Below, piece by piece: positions 51,381 through 61,686 of a stretch of 64,000 nucleotides of DNA; positions within the stretch are counted from its first letter, which is position 1; the number at the start of each line of letters is the position of its first letter. This DNA comes from Pseudomonas paeninsulae (GTDB taxonomy: Bacteria > Pseudomonadota > Gammaproteobacteria > Pseudomonadales > Pseudomonadaceae), in contig NZ_CP141799.1 of assembly GCF_035621475.1 (NCBI RefSeq), positions 4,204,501 to 4,268,500 of the forward strand, in the 5' to 3' direction. The translations under genes and the position numbers were made by a program. The notes below the pieces were generated by a model, which was not told the DNA's origin, did not search any database, and saw only the letters and a list, made by a program, of their open reading frames with translations.

Positions 51381-53759
51381 TCAATAGACGTCACGCCGAT
51401 AGCGCCCTTGTTCGATCAACTCGGTAACCGCCGCCTCGCCCAGCAGTTCATGCAGCACACCATCCACTCCGCTAGCCATGCCGGTGAGGCTGCCGCACAC
51501 GTAGATCGACGCCCCTTGCGCCAGCCAGTCGCGCAGCTGCTCGGCGGACTCGCGCAAGCGATCCTGCACATAGACCTTGCGCGCCTGGTCGCGGGAAAAC
51601 GCCAGGTCCAGGCGCGTCAGATCAGCGCTGGCCAGCCAGCCCTGCAGCTCGTCACGACAATAGAAGTCGTGGGCCTGATTGCGCTCGCCGAACAGCAGCC
51701 AGTTACGCCGATGACCGGCCGCGATGCGCGCCTTGAGCACGCTGCGCAGTCCGGCCAGGCCGGTGCCGTTGCCCAGTAGAATTAGCGGCCGGGCATCTTC
51801 CGGCGGATGGAAATTGCTGTTGCGGCGCAATCGCGCCTTGAGTACCTGCGCGGGGACGAGTTCCTGGCACAACCAGCCAGACCCCAGCCCCAGGGAGCCG
51901 TCGGGGTGGGTTTCCTGGCGCACGATCAACTCCAGAGCACCATCGCTCGACAATGACGCAATCGAATACTCGCGCACGGCCAACTCGCGGTCATTGCGCG
52001 GCAGCACTTCGAGCAGATCCCCCGCCTGCCAGGTCGCGCCCTCGGGCGGCTGCAAGCGCAACAGAAAGGTCGGCGCGCCGGCGCTGCCGGGGTTCAGGCA
52101 GACCCGTGCCAGCAAGCGCCACTCGTCGAAGGCCCGTTCCAGCGTCGGTAGCGCAACGGCACCGGTCAGTGCACTCAGTTGGCGGTTCCAGCTGGCAATC
52201 GCTTCGACGTCACCACTGTCGACCTCGATCGCCGCGAACAGGCTGGCGGCGCCTTGCCGCGTCAGCCAGTCATGCACACGCTGGGCAAAACCACAGAACT
52301 GCTGATACTGGCGGTCGCCCAAGGCCAATACCGCGTAACGCAACTCGCCCAGCGCCAGCTCACGACCGAGCAGCGCGCGCTCGAAACCGCGGGCACTGTC
52401 CGGCGCCTGGCCGTCGCCAAAGGTGCTGATAACAAACAACGCGTTCTGCGCCTGGCTGAGCATCTGTTGATCGACCCGCGCCAGGGGTTGCACATTCACC
52501 GGCACGCCGGCGGCCTGTAACTGCCCGGCGGTCTGCCAGGCCAGGTGCTCGGCGAAACCACTCTGGCTGGCAAAACCAATCAGCCAACTCGTCTGCCCGG
52601 TATCTGCAGCAACCAAGCCGCTACGCGCTTTGGAAACCGCGCGTTTGTTACGCCGCCGCTCGAGATACAGCAGCCAACCGGTGATCGCAAACAGCGGCAT
52701 CGCCAGGCTGGCCAGCAGCATCAGGATGCGCCCCGCCAGGCCGAAGTATTCGCCGGTGTGCAGGGCATAGACGCTGGTCAGCAACTGCGCGGAGAAGGAC
52801 TTGTCGGCATAGCGCTCGTTCCGGCTAACCTGGCCGCTGAGCGGGTCGAGGCTGAGCTGGTTCAACGCACGCGGATGTTCGGCGTCCGCTAGCAGATAGA
52901 ACACGGTAGCCGGCTTACCGGCCACCGGCGGCAGACGCAGGTTCCAGGCCACCAGCCCAGGGCCGGCGGCGTCCTGCAGGCTGCGCCAGACCGCGTCATA
53001 GTCGACCGCCGGCGGCGCGGCTGGTGCCTCGCCTCGCCCGGCCCGTGATGCTCGTGAGCCGTCCCGTTTGTCTTGCTGCTGCGCGGACGCATCGCCGAGC
53101 AGACGGGTCATGCCTTCGCGGTACCAATCGTAGGACCAGTACAGGCCGGTCAGGCTGGCGCACAGGTAAAACAGCAGGCACCAGGTGCCGGCGACCGCAT
53201 GCAGGTCCCACTTGAAGGCGCGCCCGCGCTTGGCCCAGTCGAGCGTCAGCCAGGCTCGCCAGTTCAGGGCCCGACGCGGCCAGCGTAGGTACAGACCAGA
53301 CAGACAGAAAAACAGCAGCGCCAGGGTGCTGGCCGCGGTGATCTGCTTGCCCGTCTCACCCATGGCGAGGAAACGATGCAGTTGCAGCATCAGGCCGAAG
53401 AACTGCTGCCCAGCAGGGCGTCCAAGCAGCTCACCGGTATAGGGGTCGAAGTAGCGCATCGGCCCACGTCGCTCGCCTGATGGCGGGGTGAAGAACACTC
53501 GTGCGGCGCTTGCATCGCGGGTATCCACCCATAGCCCGGAGACCGTCTTGCCTGCTGCCGCCTGAATCTTTCTCACCAGTTCGGCCGGCGGCAGTATCCC
53601 GGAGTCGCGCGCCTCGACGCGCAACACCTGTGGATTGAGCGCCGCCATGATCTCGCCCTCGAAGGCGTAGAGCGCACCGGTTACGCCCATCAGCGCCAAC
53701 ACCAGACCGGCGCTGATCCCGAACAACCAGTGCAGTTGAAACAAGGCTTTCTTGAACAT
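51381..53759 (-). CDS. PepSY-flavodoxin-FNR fusion reductase (ferric-siderophore type)
   Basis: 792-residue inner-membrane protein. The N-terminal half is a PepSY_TM module with four helices (near residues 15, 145, 195 and 350). A flavodoxin-like domain follows (about residues 390-530), and then a CysJ-type FAD/NADPH domain (about residues 560-792) ending [17 protein letters not shown] and YRRDVY, as in sulfite reductase flavoprotein. It is divergent from a TonB siderophore receptor across a Fur-box-like site, so reduction of imported ferric siderophore in the periplasm or membrane is the likely job. Annotators may call it sulfite reductase alpha subunit, which the context does not support. 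Confidence 0.88.
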   Translation of the reverse strand: MFKKALFQLHWLFGISAGLVLALMGVTGALYAFEGEIMAALNPQVLRVEARDSGILPPAELVRKIQAAAGKTVSGLWVDTRDASAARVFFTPPSGERRGPMRYFDPYTGELLGRPAGQQFFGLMLQLHRFLAMGETGKQITAASTLALLFFCLSGLYLRWPRRALNWRAWLTLDWAKRGRAFKWDLHAVAGTWCLLFYLCASLTGLYWSYDWYREGMTRLLGDASAQQQDKRDGSRASRAGRGEAPAAPPAVDYDAVWRSLQDAAGPGLVAWNLRLPPVAGKPATVFYLLADAEHPRALNQLSLDPLSGQVSRNERYADKSFSAQLLTSVYALHTGEYFGLAGRILMLLASLAMPLFAITGWLLYLERRRNKRAVSKARSGLVAADTGQTSWLIGFASQSGFAEHLAWQTAGQLQAAGVPVNVQPLARVDQQMLSQAQNALFVISTFGDGQAPDSARGFERALLGRELALGELRYAVLALGDRQYQQFCGFAQRVHDWLTRQGAASLFAAIEVDSGDVEAIASWNRQLSALTGAVALPTLERAFDEWRLLARVCLNPGSAGAPTFLLRLQPPEGATWQAGDLLEVLPRNDRELAVREYSIASLSSDGALELIVRQETHPDGSLGLGSGWLCQELVPAQVLKARLRRNSNFHPPEDARPLILLGNGTGLAGLRSVLKARIAAGHRRNWLLFGERNQAHDFYCRDELQGWLASADLTRLDLAFSRDQARKVYVQDRLRESAEQLRDWLAQGASIYVCGSLTGMASGVDGVLHELLGEAAVTELIEQGRYRRDVY

Positions 53760-53810
53760 CGACGAGGCTCGACACGACCATGAGTCGGACGCCCAATGCG
53801 CCCGAATTTT

Positions 53811-53828
53811 GAGAACGAATTCTATTTG
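53811..53828. promoter_or_regulatory. Fur-box-like site between the reductase and receptor genes
   Basis: GAGAACGAATTCTATTTG matches 13 of 18 positions of the GAGAATGATTATCATTTG-type Fur box. It lies 52 bp before the reductase start and 99 bp before the receptor start, where one site could govern both genes. Confidence 0.5.
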
Positions 53829-53926
53829 ATAAACACAATCAACTGCAATTAGCTCGTCACGCCTACCCCTCCCGCTTCTCCCGAGCGAAATCTACAAATA
53901 ACGTTGCAACTCATTTGCATGCGTAA

Positions 53927-56092
53927 ATGCAAAGCAATATCATTCGCGCTCTTTTCATGGGGAGTCGCGCGGTGACCGTCTTACGCTTAAATCCACTCTA
54001 TCTATCGCTGCTGGGCGCCTTCGCCGTGCAGACCGTGCATGCCGAATCGAACACCGCACTGGAGATTCCAGCCGCCGTGGTGACCGGGCAGCAGCAACAG
54101 ACCAGCTACAAGCCCAGCCACAGCACCAGTGCGCTGAAGATCGATGCACCGCTGCGTGATATTCCGCAGACGGTCAACGTCATCCCGCAGAGCGTGATCA
54201 AGGATCAGGGCGCCCAGTCGATGGAAGACGTGCTGAAGAACGTGCCGGGCGTGGGCCTGTCCAACGGCGATGGCCAGCGCGACCAGGTCACCATCCGCGG
54301 CTTCAGCGCCATCGGCGACCAGTACATCGACGGCATCCGCGACGACGCGCTGTACTACCGCGACCTGTCCAACATCGAGCGAGTGGAAGTGATCAAGGGC
54401 CCCGCCGCCGTGCTCTATGGCCGCGGCTCCTCGGGTGGCCTGATCAACAGCGTGAGCAAGCGCCCGACCTTCGCCCCGGTGCAGGAAGTCGGCGTCACTG
54501 TCGACAGCGAAGGCAAGCAGCGCACTCAGTTCGACGCCGGCTGGGCCGACCAGGAGCAGGGCGACAAGGCCTTGCGCGTCACCGGTGCAGTGGAAGACAG
54601 CGACGGTTTTCGCGACGACGCCTTCCTCGAGCGCAAGGCTCTGGCGTCTTCGGCCTACTTCAGGCTGTCCGATGATCTGGAACTCAACCTGGGCGCCAGC
54701 TACCTGTACGACAAACGCCTGATCGACTTCGGCATTCCGGCGCTGAACGGCCGCCCGGTGGATGTCGACCCGGGCACGCGCTTCGGCTCAGGCGATCCGG
54801 ACCAGGACTACACCCGCAGCGAGATGTTTTCCTTCACCGCCGGCCTCGACTACCAGATCAACGATGATTTCAGCCTGTCCAACACCAGCCGTTACTACCA
54901 CTACGACCTGGACCGCAATAACACCCTGGCGCACACCGACGCCAACCGCTTCGTCACCGCGGCCAACGGCGAATTGCTGGTCAAGCTGCGCCGCGGCAAC
55001 GTACAACGCAAGGAAGATGGCTGGTTCAACCAGACCGAACTGAAGCAGCAGGCGCAGCTCGCCGGCATGCAGCACAACCTGCTGTACGGCGTAGAGCTGG
55101 GTCGGCAGAACAAGGACCAGGCGTTCTTCAGCCAGAGCGATGTGGCACGCGTTCCGGTGTTCCGCGACGGCCTGGTCGAGGTGCCGTTCCAGGCGGCGCA
55201 GTTGACTGGTAAGGGCCGCAACATTCAGGACACCGCCGGCTTCTACGTGCAGGACCTGATCGAATTGGCGCCGCAGTGGAAGGCCCTGCTCGGCGTGCGC
55301 TACGACGTGTTCGACCAGGAATTCCAGGACGCTCTGAGCGGCAGCGACATCGCCCGCACCGACAAAACCTGGAGCCCGCGCGTCGGCCTGGTCTATCAGC
55401 CAGACCAGATCCAGTCCTACTACGTGTCGGTGAGCCGCTCCTTCCAGCCGTCCGCCGAAACCTTCCCGCTGAGCAACTCGAACAAGGACCTGGAGCCGGA
55501 ACAAACCACCAACTACGAGCTGGGCGGCAAATGGGACCTGCTCGATCAGCGCCTGTCGCTGACCGCCTCGGTGTTCCGCTTGGAGCGCACCGACATGAAG
55601 ACCAGTGACCCGGCCAATCCCGGTCAGTTGATCCTCGCCGGCGAGCAACGTACCGATGGCTTCGAGACCACCCTGACCGGCCAGCTCAGCGACAAGTGGC
55701 AGGTGTATGCCGGCTATGCCTACCTGGACGCGCAGATCAGCAAGTCCACCAGCTTCACCAATGGCGTGGCCAATGAAGGCCAGACCCCGACCCTGACCCC
55801 GGAACACAGCGCCAACCTGTGGCTGGTGCGTTCGCTGACCCAGCAGTGGCGAGTCGGCCTGGGCGCCAACTACGTCGGCGAGCGCTTCACCGCGCTGGAT
55901 AACGCCACCGTCATGCCTGGCTACACCACCTTCGATGCCGCGCTGCTGTACAACCAGCCGCAGTGGGACGCGGCCCTGCGCCTGCGCAACGTGTTCGACA
56001 AGGAGTACTTCGCCTCGGCCCACGGTTCGGTCGACCTGATCACCCCCGGCGCGCCGCGCAGCCTGGAGCTGAGCGCCAACTATCGTTTCTAA
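53927..56092 (+). CDS. TonB-dependent siderophore receptor (PiuA/Fiu type)
   Basis: Outer-membrane receptor, 721 residues from ATG 53927. N-terminal signal peptide (cleavage near VHA), TonB-box-like region ALEIPAAVVTG, plug domain (SMEDVLKNVPGVGLSNGDGQRDQVTIRGF, IERVEVIKGPAAVLYGRGSSGG) and a 22-strand barrel ending in the terminal aromatic NYRF. The pattern is catecholate-type, like PiuA/Fiu. Other starts at ATG 53957 and GTG 53972 are possible; the GTG has GGGGAG just upstream. No piuC-type gene follows. Confidence 0.93.
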   Translation: MQSNIIRALFMGSRAVTVLRLNPLYLSLLGAFAVQTVHAESNTALEIPAAVVTGQQQQTSYKPSHSTSALKIDAPLRDIPQTVNVIPQSVIKDQGAQSMEDVLKNVPGVGLSNGDGQRDQVTIRGFSAIGDQYIDGIRDDALYYRDLSNIERVEVIKGPAAVLYGRGSSGGLINSVSKRPTFAPVQEVGVTVDSEGKQRTQFDAGWADQEQGDKALRVTGAVEDSDGFRDDAFLERKALASSAYFRLSDDLELNLGASYLYDKRLIDFGIPALNGRPVDVDPGTRFGSGDPDQDYTRSEMFSFTAGLDYQINDDFSLSNTSRYYHYDLDRNNTLAHTDANRFVTAANGELLVKLRRGNVQRKEDGWFNQTELKQQAQLAGMQHNLLYGVELGRQNKDQAFFSQSDVARVPVFRDGLVEVPFQAAQLTGKGRNIQDTAGFYVQDLIELAPQWKALLGVRYDVFDQEFQDALSGSDIARTDKTWSPRVGLVYQPDQIQSYYVSVSRSFQPSAETFPLSNSNKDLEPEQTTNYELGGKWDLLDQRLSLTASVFRLERTDMKTSDPANPGQLILAGEQRTDGFETTLTGQLSDKWQVYAGYAYLDAQISKSTSFTNGVANEGQTPTLTPEHSANLWLVRSLTQQWRVGLGANYVGERFTALDNATVMPGYTTFDAALLYNQPQWDAALRLRNVFDKEYFASAHGSVDLITPGAPRSLELSANYRF

Positions 56093-56190
56093 GTCTATGC
56101 CTATCGAGTGTCCCCCACCGTTGAGCTCAAGGGTGGGGCTACCCGGAAAATCCGGCAACAACCGATGCTCCCCCAGGCCTAAAACGCAAA

Positions 56191-56216
56191 GACCCGCCAA
56201 CAGGCGGGTCTTTTTT
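56191..56216. terminator. Intrinsic terminator between receptor and speC
   Basis: Stem GACCCGCC / GGCGGGTC, loop AACA, then TTTTTT on the plus strand. It ends the receptor transcript and lies just beyond the convergent speC stop; the A-rich left flank may let it act both ways. Confidence 0.9.
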
Positions 56217-56228
56217 ATGCAGAAGCTG

Positions 56229-57392
56229 TTACAGGTAGTAAGCCTTCAGCGGCGGGAAGCCGTTGAACTCCACTGCGCTGTAGCTGGTGGTGTAAGCCCC
56301 GGTAGACAGCCAGTAGAGGCGGTCGCCGCTCGCCAGGTTGAGCGGCAGGCCGTACTTGTAGTTCTCATACATGATGTCGGCGCTGTCGCAGGTCGGCCCG
56401 GCGATAACCACTTCTTCCAGCTCGCCTTTCTTCTCGGTGTAGATGGGGAACTTGATGGCCTCGCCCATGGTTTCGATCAAACCACTGAACAAGCCGACGT
56501 CGGTATACACCCAGCGCTCGACGGCGGTACGCGACTTGCGCGCGACCAGCACCACTTCACTGACCAGGATGCCGGCGTTGGCGATCAACGAGCGGCCCGG
56601 CTCGAGGATGATTTCCGGCAGGTCATCGCCGAAATCGTCCTTGAGGAAGCGGATGATTTCCTCGGCGTAGGTTTCCAGGCTGTTGGTGCGGGTGATGTAG
56701 TTGGCCGGGAAGCCGCCGCCCATGTTGATCATCTTCAGCTCGATGCCGTCTTCTTCCTTGAGGCGCTCGAAGATCACCTTGACCTTGGCAATGGCCGCGT
56801 CCCATACGGAAATATCGCGCTGCTGCGAACCGACGTGGAAGGATACGCCGTAGGGCACCAGGCCCAGTTGACGGGCGAGAATCAGCAGGTCCATGGCCAT
56901 GTCGGTCTGGCAGCCGAATTTGCGCGACAGGGGCCAATCAGCCGTGGTGGAGCCCTCGGTGAGGATGCGCACATAGATTTTCGAGCCTGGCGCGGCCTTG
57001 GCGATGTTGCGCAGGTCGGCTTCCGAGTCGGTGGCGAACATGCGCACACCCTTCTCGAAAAACAGGCGGATGTCCTTGGCTTTCTTGATGGTGTTGCCGT
57101 AGCTGATGCGCTCCGGGCCGACGCCACAGTTCATCACCCGATCCAGCTCGTAGATCGAGGCGATATCGAAGCTTGAGCCTTTGTCCTTGAGCAGGTTGAT
57201 GATCTCGACCGCCGGGTTGGCCTTCACCGCGTAGTAGACCTGGGCGAAATCGAAACCAGCGCGCAGGTCGTCGTAAGCCTGATCGATGATTTTGGTATCG
57301 ATCACCACGAACGGGGTTTCCTGTTGGTCGGCGAAATCCTTCATTTTCTGGAAGGTTTCACGCGGGTAGTAGTCTTCGACCTGAATCGGCAT
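56229..57392 (-). CDS. speC: Ornithine decarboxylase (alanine-racemase-fold type)
   Basis: Makes putrescine from ornithine with PLP. It is the eukaryote-like fold III enzyme (387 residues), not the large fold I form. Lys57 in YAVKANP binds PLP, and Cys335 in GPTCDSADIM is the conserved active-site cysteine that contributes across the dimer. GGAG lies 8 bases before ATG 57392; the longer frame to 57422 is not family-like. From memory this is the SpeC of pseudomonads. Confidence 0.95.
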   Translation of the reverse strand: MPIQVEDYYPRETFQKMKDFADQQETPFVVIDTKIIDQAYDDLRAGFDFAQVYYAVKANPAVEIINLLKDKGSSFDIASIYELDRVMNCGVGPERISYGNTIKKAKDIRLFFEKGVRMFATDSEADLRNIAKAAPGSKIYVRILTEGSTTADWPLSRKFGCQTDMAMDLLILARQLGLVPYGVSFHVGSQQRDISVWDAAIAKVKVIFERLKEEDGIELKMINMGGGFPANYITRTNSLETYAEEIIRFLKDDFGDDLPEIILEPGRSLIANAGILVSEVVLVARKSRTAVERWVYTDVGLFSGLIETMGEAIKFPIYTEKKGELEEVVIAGPTCDSADIMYENYKYGLPLNLASGDRLYWLSTGAYTTSYSAVEFNGFPPLKAYYL

Positions 57393-57774
57393 GCGCGGGA
57401 CTCCAAATGGCAAAACACACAAAGGTAATTAGGGAGGCCTTACCAACTAATTGCAAGGCCGCGAACGCCTGATCAGTTTCCCCACTTTGGTTCGCCTACT
57501 TCCCAAGGCATGTCGCCGAGTATCGAAATCGATCTCTCGTCGTCAGTACTTGAGCCGGATGGATCGTTGCCAGCATGGACGTTCGGGCGCGAACTTTAGG
57601 ACCATGGACAGCTTAGATCAATCAAAAATTGTCGGATTGCCACTCGGTTTTTTCGGCGTATTCATGGGTCGTTGCAGATTCAAAACAAGGCGTCACGAAA
57701 TGCTGCACAACGTCCGGCAAATCGCACTTTTACCGCACTGACTACAGGTCTCCGCGCTCAGGGCCGTTTGCCGT
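57393..57774. other. Non-coding gap between divergent speC and prfC
   Basis: No convincing gene. It holds a GGCCTT / AAGGCC inverted repeat (57436-57460) in the likely speC leader. The rest has no ORF with a family pattern, no ribosome site and no clear repeat. Confidence 0.5.
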
Positions 57775-57780
57775 TATAAT
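57775..57780 (+). promoter_or_regulatory. -10 box candidate for prfC
   Basis: Consensus TATAAT 49 bp before prfC; the -35 region is weak. Confidence 0.4.
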
Positions 57781-57828
57781 CGACGCCTTTTTTGACAGAC
57801 AGACTATCAGTCGACGGGTTCCCCCAGC

Positions 57829-59412
<1,584 letters not shown>

Positions 59413-59569
59413 TCGGTGGTGAAAGCCAACCCTCTCCCCTAGCCGGGCGCCCCAGCCCTCGGCTTTAGCGTCCGGCGTAGCCCTACCTCCTGCATCCATG
59501 CAGTCGTCTCCCTGGGCTGTTCGGCGGTGACGGAAAGATCACGGTCAAACAGGCTCTACGCGGTCGGCT

Positions 59570-59605
59570 CCCTCTACCCTCCGGGGAGAGGGTTGGGGTG
59601 AGGGG
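59570..59605. repeat. Left inverted repeat flanking the DUF559 gene
   Basis: 36 bp, CCCTCT...GGGGAGAGGG...GGTGAGGGG, matching the reverse complement of 60004-60039 at 32 of 36 positions by eye. It encodes the last codons and stop of the DUF559 gene. An outer CAACCCTCTCCCC at about 59427-59439 also complements its centre. Confidence 0.8.
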
Positions 59606-59972
59606 CAGCTATCTCAGCCTGTCGCAAAATCTCCGCAAGTACCTCAGGCATCTGCGCCAAAACCTCCCGGTTACTGAAGCGCAGCACCCGCACTCCATAC
59701 CCTTCCAGATAGCGACTGCGCTCGGCATCCTTGCACAGGGCCTCATCGCTAAAGTGTTGCCCACCATCCAGTTCGACCGCCAAACGCAACTCGGCACAGT
59801 AAAAATCCAGCACATAAGGCGGCAACGGATACTGCCGACGGAACTTGAAACCGCCGAGCTGGCGATTTCTCAGACGCTGCCAGAGCAACCGTTCGCAGTC
59901 GGTCAATTCATGACGCAATCGTTGGGCAAATTCGCGTTGCTCGGCCGTAGGCCGTTGAGTGCCTTTGGGCAT
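59574..59972 (-). CDS. DUF559 (Vsr-like) endonuclease-domain protein
   Basis: 132-residue DUF559 protein of the PD-(D/E)XK/Vsr-like nuclease group. The core is visible: ERLLWQRLRNRQLGGFKFRRQYPL, then YVLDFYCAELRLAVELDGGQH with the likely catalytic Asp/Glu and Gln, then the VRVLRFSNREVL strand. The C-terminal AAPHPNPLPGG is not part of the fold; it is encoded by the flanking inverted repeat. No methylase or restriction partner lies nearby. The biological role of solo DUF559 proteins is unknown. Confidence 0.88.
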   Translation of the reverse strand: MPKGTQRPTAEQREFAQRLRHELTDCERLLWQRLRNRQLGGFKFRRQYPLPPYVLDFYCAELRLAVELDGGQHFSDEALCKDAERSRYLEGYGVRVLRFSNREVLAQMPEVLAEILRQAEIAAPHPNPLPGG

Positions 59973-60003
59973 GTTTCACCTCCGTGTGAAATTGCAGAGT
60001 CAC

Positions 60004-60039
60004 CCCTCACCCTAGCCCTCTCCCCGAAGGGAAGAGGGA
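60004..60039. repeat. Right inverted repeat flanking the DUF559 gene
   Basis: 36 bp, CCCCTCACCCTAG...GAAGGGAAGAGGG, inverted relative to 59570-59605, 31 bp upstream of the DUF559 start. Confidence 0.8.
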
Positions 60040-60067
60040 ACTGATCTGTACCGCCAAGAAGATCGCA

Positions 60068-60104
60068 GTCAGTCCCTTACCAATAATAGGTAAGCAATAC
60101 TGAC
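60068..60104. repeat. Nested palindrome next to the fruA remnant
   Basis: GTCAGT...TTACC-aataata-GGTAA...ACTGAC, two nested inverted arms, just past the stop of the fruA remnant. It may be the old 3' hairpin of fruA. Confidence 0.45.
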
Positions 60105-60111
60105 ACGCCCC

Positions 60112-60321
60112 CTACGCCTTCGCCCCCGCCGCCACCAGCTCCACCGCCTCGCCCCGTTTGATCAACGCACACACCACCCCGGTCAGCAGGCTGCCGGCGA
60201 CTATCGCCAGCAGGTACAGCGCTGCATGGTTGATCGTATTGGGGATCAGCAGCACGAACAGGCCGCCATGCGGCGCCATCAGCTTGCAGCCGAAGTACAT
60301 CGACAGCGCACCGATCAGGCC
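60112..60321 (-). pseudogene. fruA: fruA 3' remnant (fructose PTS IIC end)
   Basis: About 69 codons of the C-terminal end of a fructose-specific PTS EIIBC permease: GALSMYFGCKLMAPHGGLF, then LLIPNTINHAALYLLAIVAG and LLTGVVCALIKRGEA, ending at TAG 60112. There is no start codon, IIB domain or remaining membrane domain. The fragment's 5' edge overlaps the last 7 bases of the APC transporter gene. The order shows a deletion or insertion that removed the rest of fruA, with the transporter now abutting it. Confidence 0.85.
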
Positions 60322-61529
60322 GCGACCGGCTTGGCGAACACAATCACCCCCAGAGCCACCAGCAACGCAGCGGCAAACCCGCAGGCGCGCCACCAATCCC
60401 CCCGCCGCCGGGCGGCCAGCGAAGCCTGCAAGGCTTGCAGGGCGTAGTAGATGACGAACATCTTCGAGGCGTAGGTGATGATCTCGTAGATATTCGCCGT
60501 CCAGGTGATGGCAATGGCCACCAGCGCGGTGAGCAGGTTGCCCAGGCGCACCGGCACCCGCCCGCCCGAAGCACCGGCCAACAAACCGCCGGCGCCGTTC
60601 ATGTCGGCTACCGCAGCAGACAGCTGCGAGGCCAGCGCGGTGAGGATCAGTAGCGGCGCCACGGCGCTGCCCAGCGGTCGCAGCAGGTCGATGATCGCGG
60701 TTTCCCCACCCTGGGGCGGCAAGCCATCGCTGAACAGACTGGTAATCAGCAACAGAAACGCCAGATAGATCGCGGTAGCAATCCATTGTGACCAACGCAT
60801 GCTGCGCACCCGGGTGGCCGGGTCATATTTGCTACCCAGATAACGCGAAGTCTCAAAACCCTGCACCAGAATCACCAGCCCCAGGAGGATCTCCAGCGCC
60901 TGCCAGCCGCGCACATGTTGCTGGCCGAGCCAGGCCAGCTCGCCCGCCGTGAACGCTGACAGGTTGACCTGCGCCAGCACCGCCAACAGACCGCCAATCA
61001 GTGACAGCTTCAAGGCGACCACCAGCACTTCGAGGCGTTCCAGCCCGGCGAGGCCGCGCAGGGCCCCGAGCAGGCCGATGGTGGCGATCACCACCGTCGA
61101 CACCAGGCGAATCCAGAACGGGTCGAGCACCTCGCCGAGACGCAGGCCAAAGGCAGCGAACAAATTAAGGTAGTAGGCCACCGAGACGAAGTAGGCCAGC
61201 GACAATGCCAGCTCGGAGAGACGCTCCAAACCCACCTGATAGAGCGGTGGCTGATTAGCCAGGCTCGGCTCGACATAGCTGATGTTGTAGCGAATGGACG
61301 CACCGAACCAGTAGCCCAGCGCACACAGGGCGAGCATCGCCAGCCAGGCCCAGTTGCCCACGGTATGCGCCAGGATCGGCCCGGCCACCAGGAAGCCCGA
61401 GCCGATGATCGAGGCCAGTGGCGTGACCGTCGCCCGCCACATGGGCGCAGCCAGCAGCCTGGGCCGAAACAACAGGCAGGCGAACAACAGGGCCGCGCCA
61501 ATCAGTACGCCATTATTGATGCTCAGCAT
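60315..61529 (-). CDS. APC-superfamily transporter, substrate unknown
   Basis: 404-residue inner-membrane protein with about 11-12 helices. The N-terminal ASIIGSGFLVAGPILAHTVGNWAW has the G-rich unwound first helix of APC/LeuT-fold carriers, and YVEPSLANQPPLYQVGLERLSELALSLAYFVSVAYYLNLF follows. I do not recognise the subfamily. The last codons and TGA stop coincide with the start of the fruA remnant, so its C terminus may have been altered by the same event. ATG 61529 (MLSINNG) is used; the frame extends upstream without membrane or family features. Confidence 0.75.
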   Translation of the reverse strand: MLSINNGVLIGAALLFACLLFRPRLLAAPMWRATVTPLASIIGSGFLVAGPILAHTVGNWAWLAMLALCALGYWFGASIRYNISYVEPSLANQPPLYQVGLERLSELALSLAYFVSVAYYLNLFAAFGLRLGEVLDPFWIRLVSTVVIATIGLLGALRGLAGLERLEVLVVALKLSLIGGLLAVLAQVNLSAFTAGELAWLGQQHVRGWQALEILLGLVILVQGFETSRYLGSKYDPATRVRSMRWSQWIATAIYLAFLLLITSLFSDGLPPQGGETAIIDLLRPLGSAVAPLLILTALASQLSAAVADMNGAGGLLAGASGGRVPVRLGNLLTALVAIAITWTANIYEIITYASKMFVIYYALQALQASLAARRRGDWWRACGFAAALLVALGVIVFAKPVAA

Positions 61530-61686
61530 CGTGTCCTGCCATCCAGCTGAATTCAGGGGCCGAATCCTGCCGCTCCGGGGCACGGCAAGGCAAGCGGCGT
61601 TTACCCGCAGGGTTCCGGCCGGCCCCGCGCTTGCGGTCGGCGCGCTACACTGACCATTGCAGAGCGCCTGCGACCCCCGGGAAACC

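Noticed and set aside
59574..59606. PHPNPLPGG tail as a protein motif of the DUF559 nuclease
   Set aside because: It is encoded by the flanking inverted repeat and so reflects DNA sequence rather than protein function.
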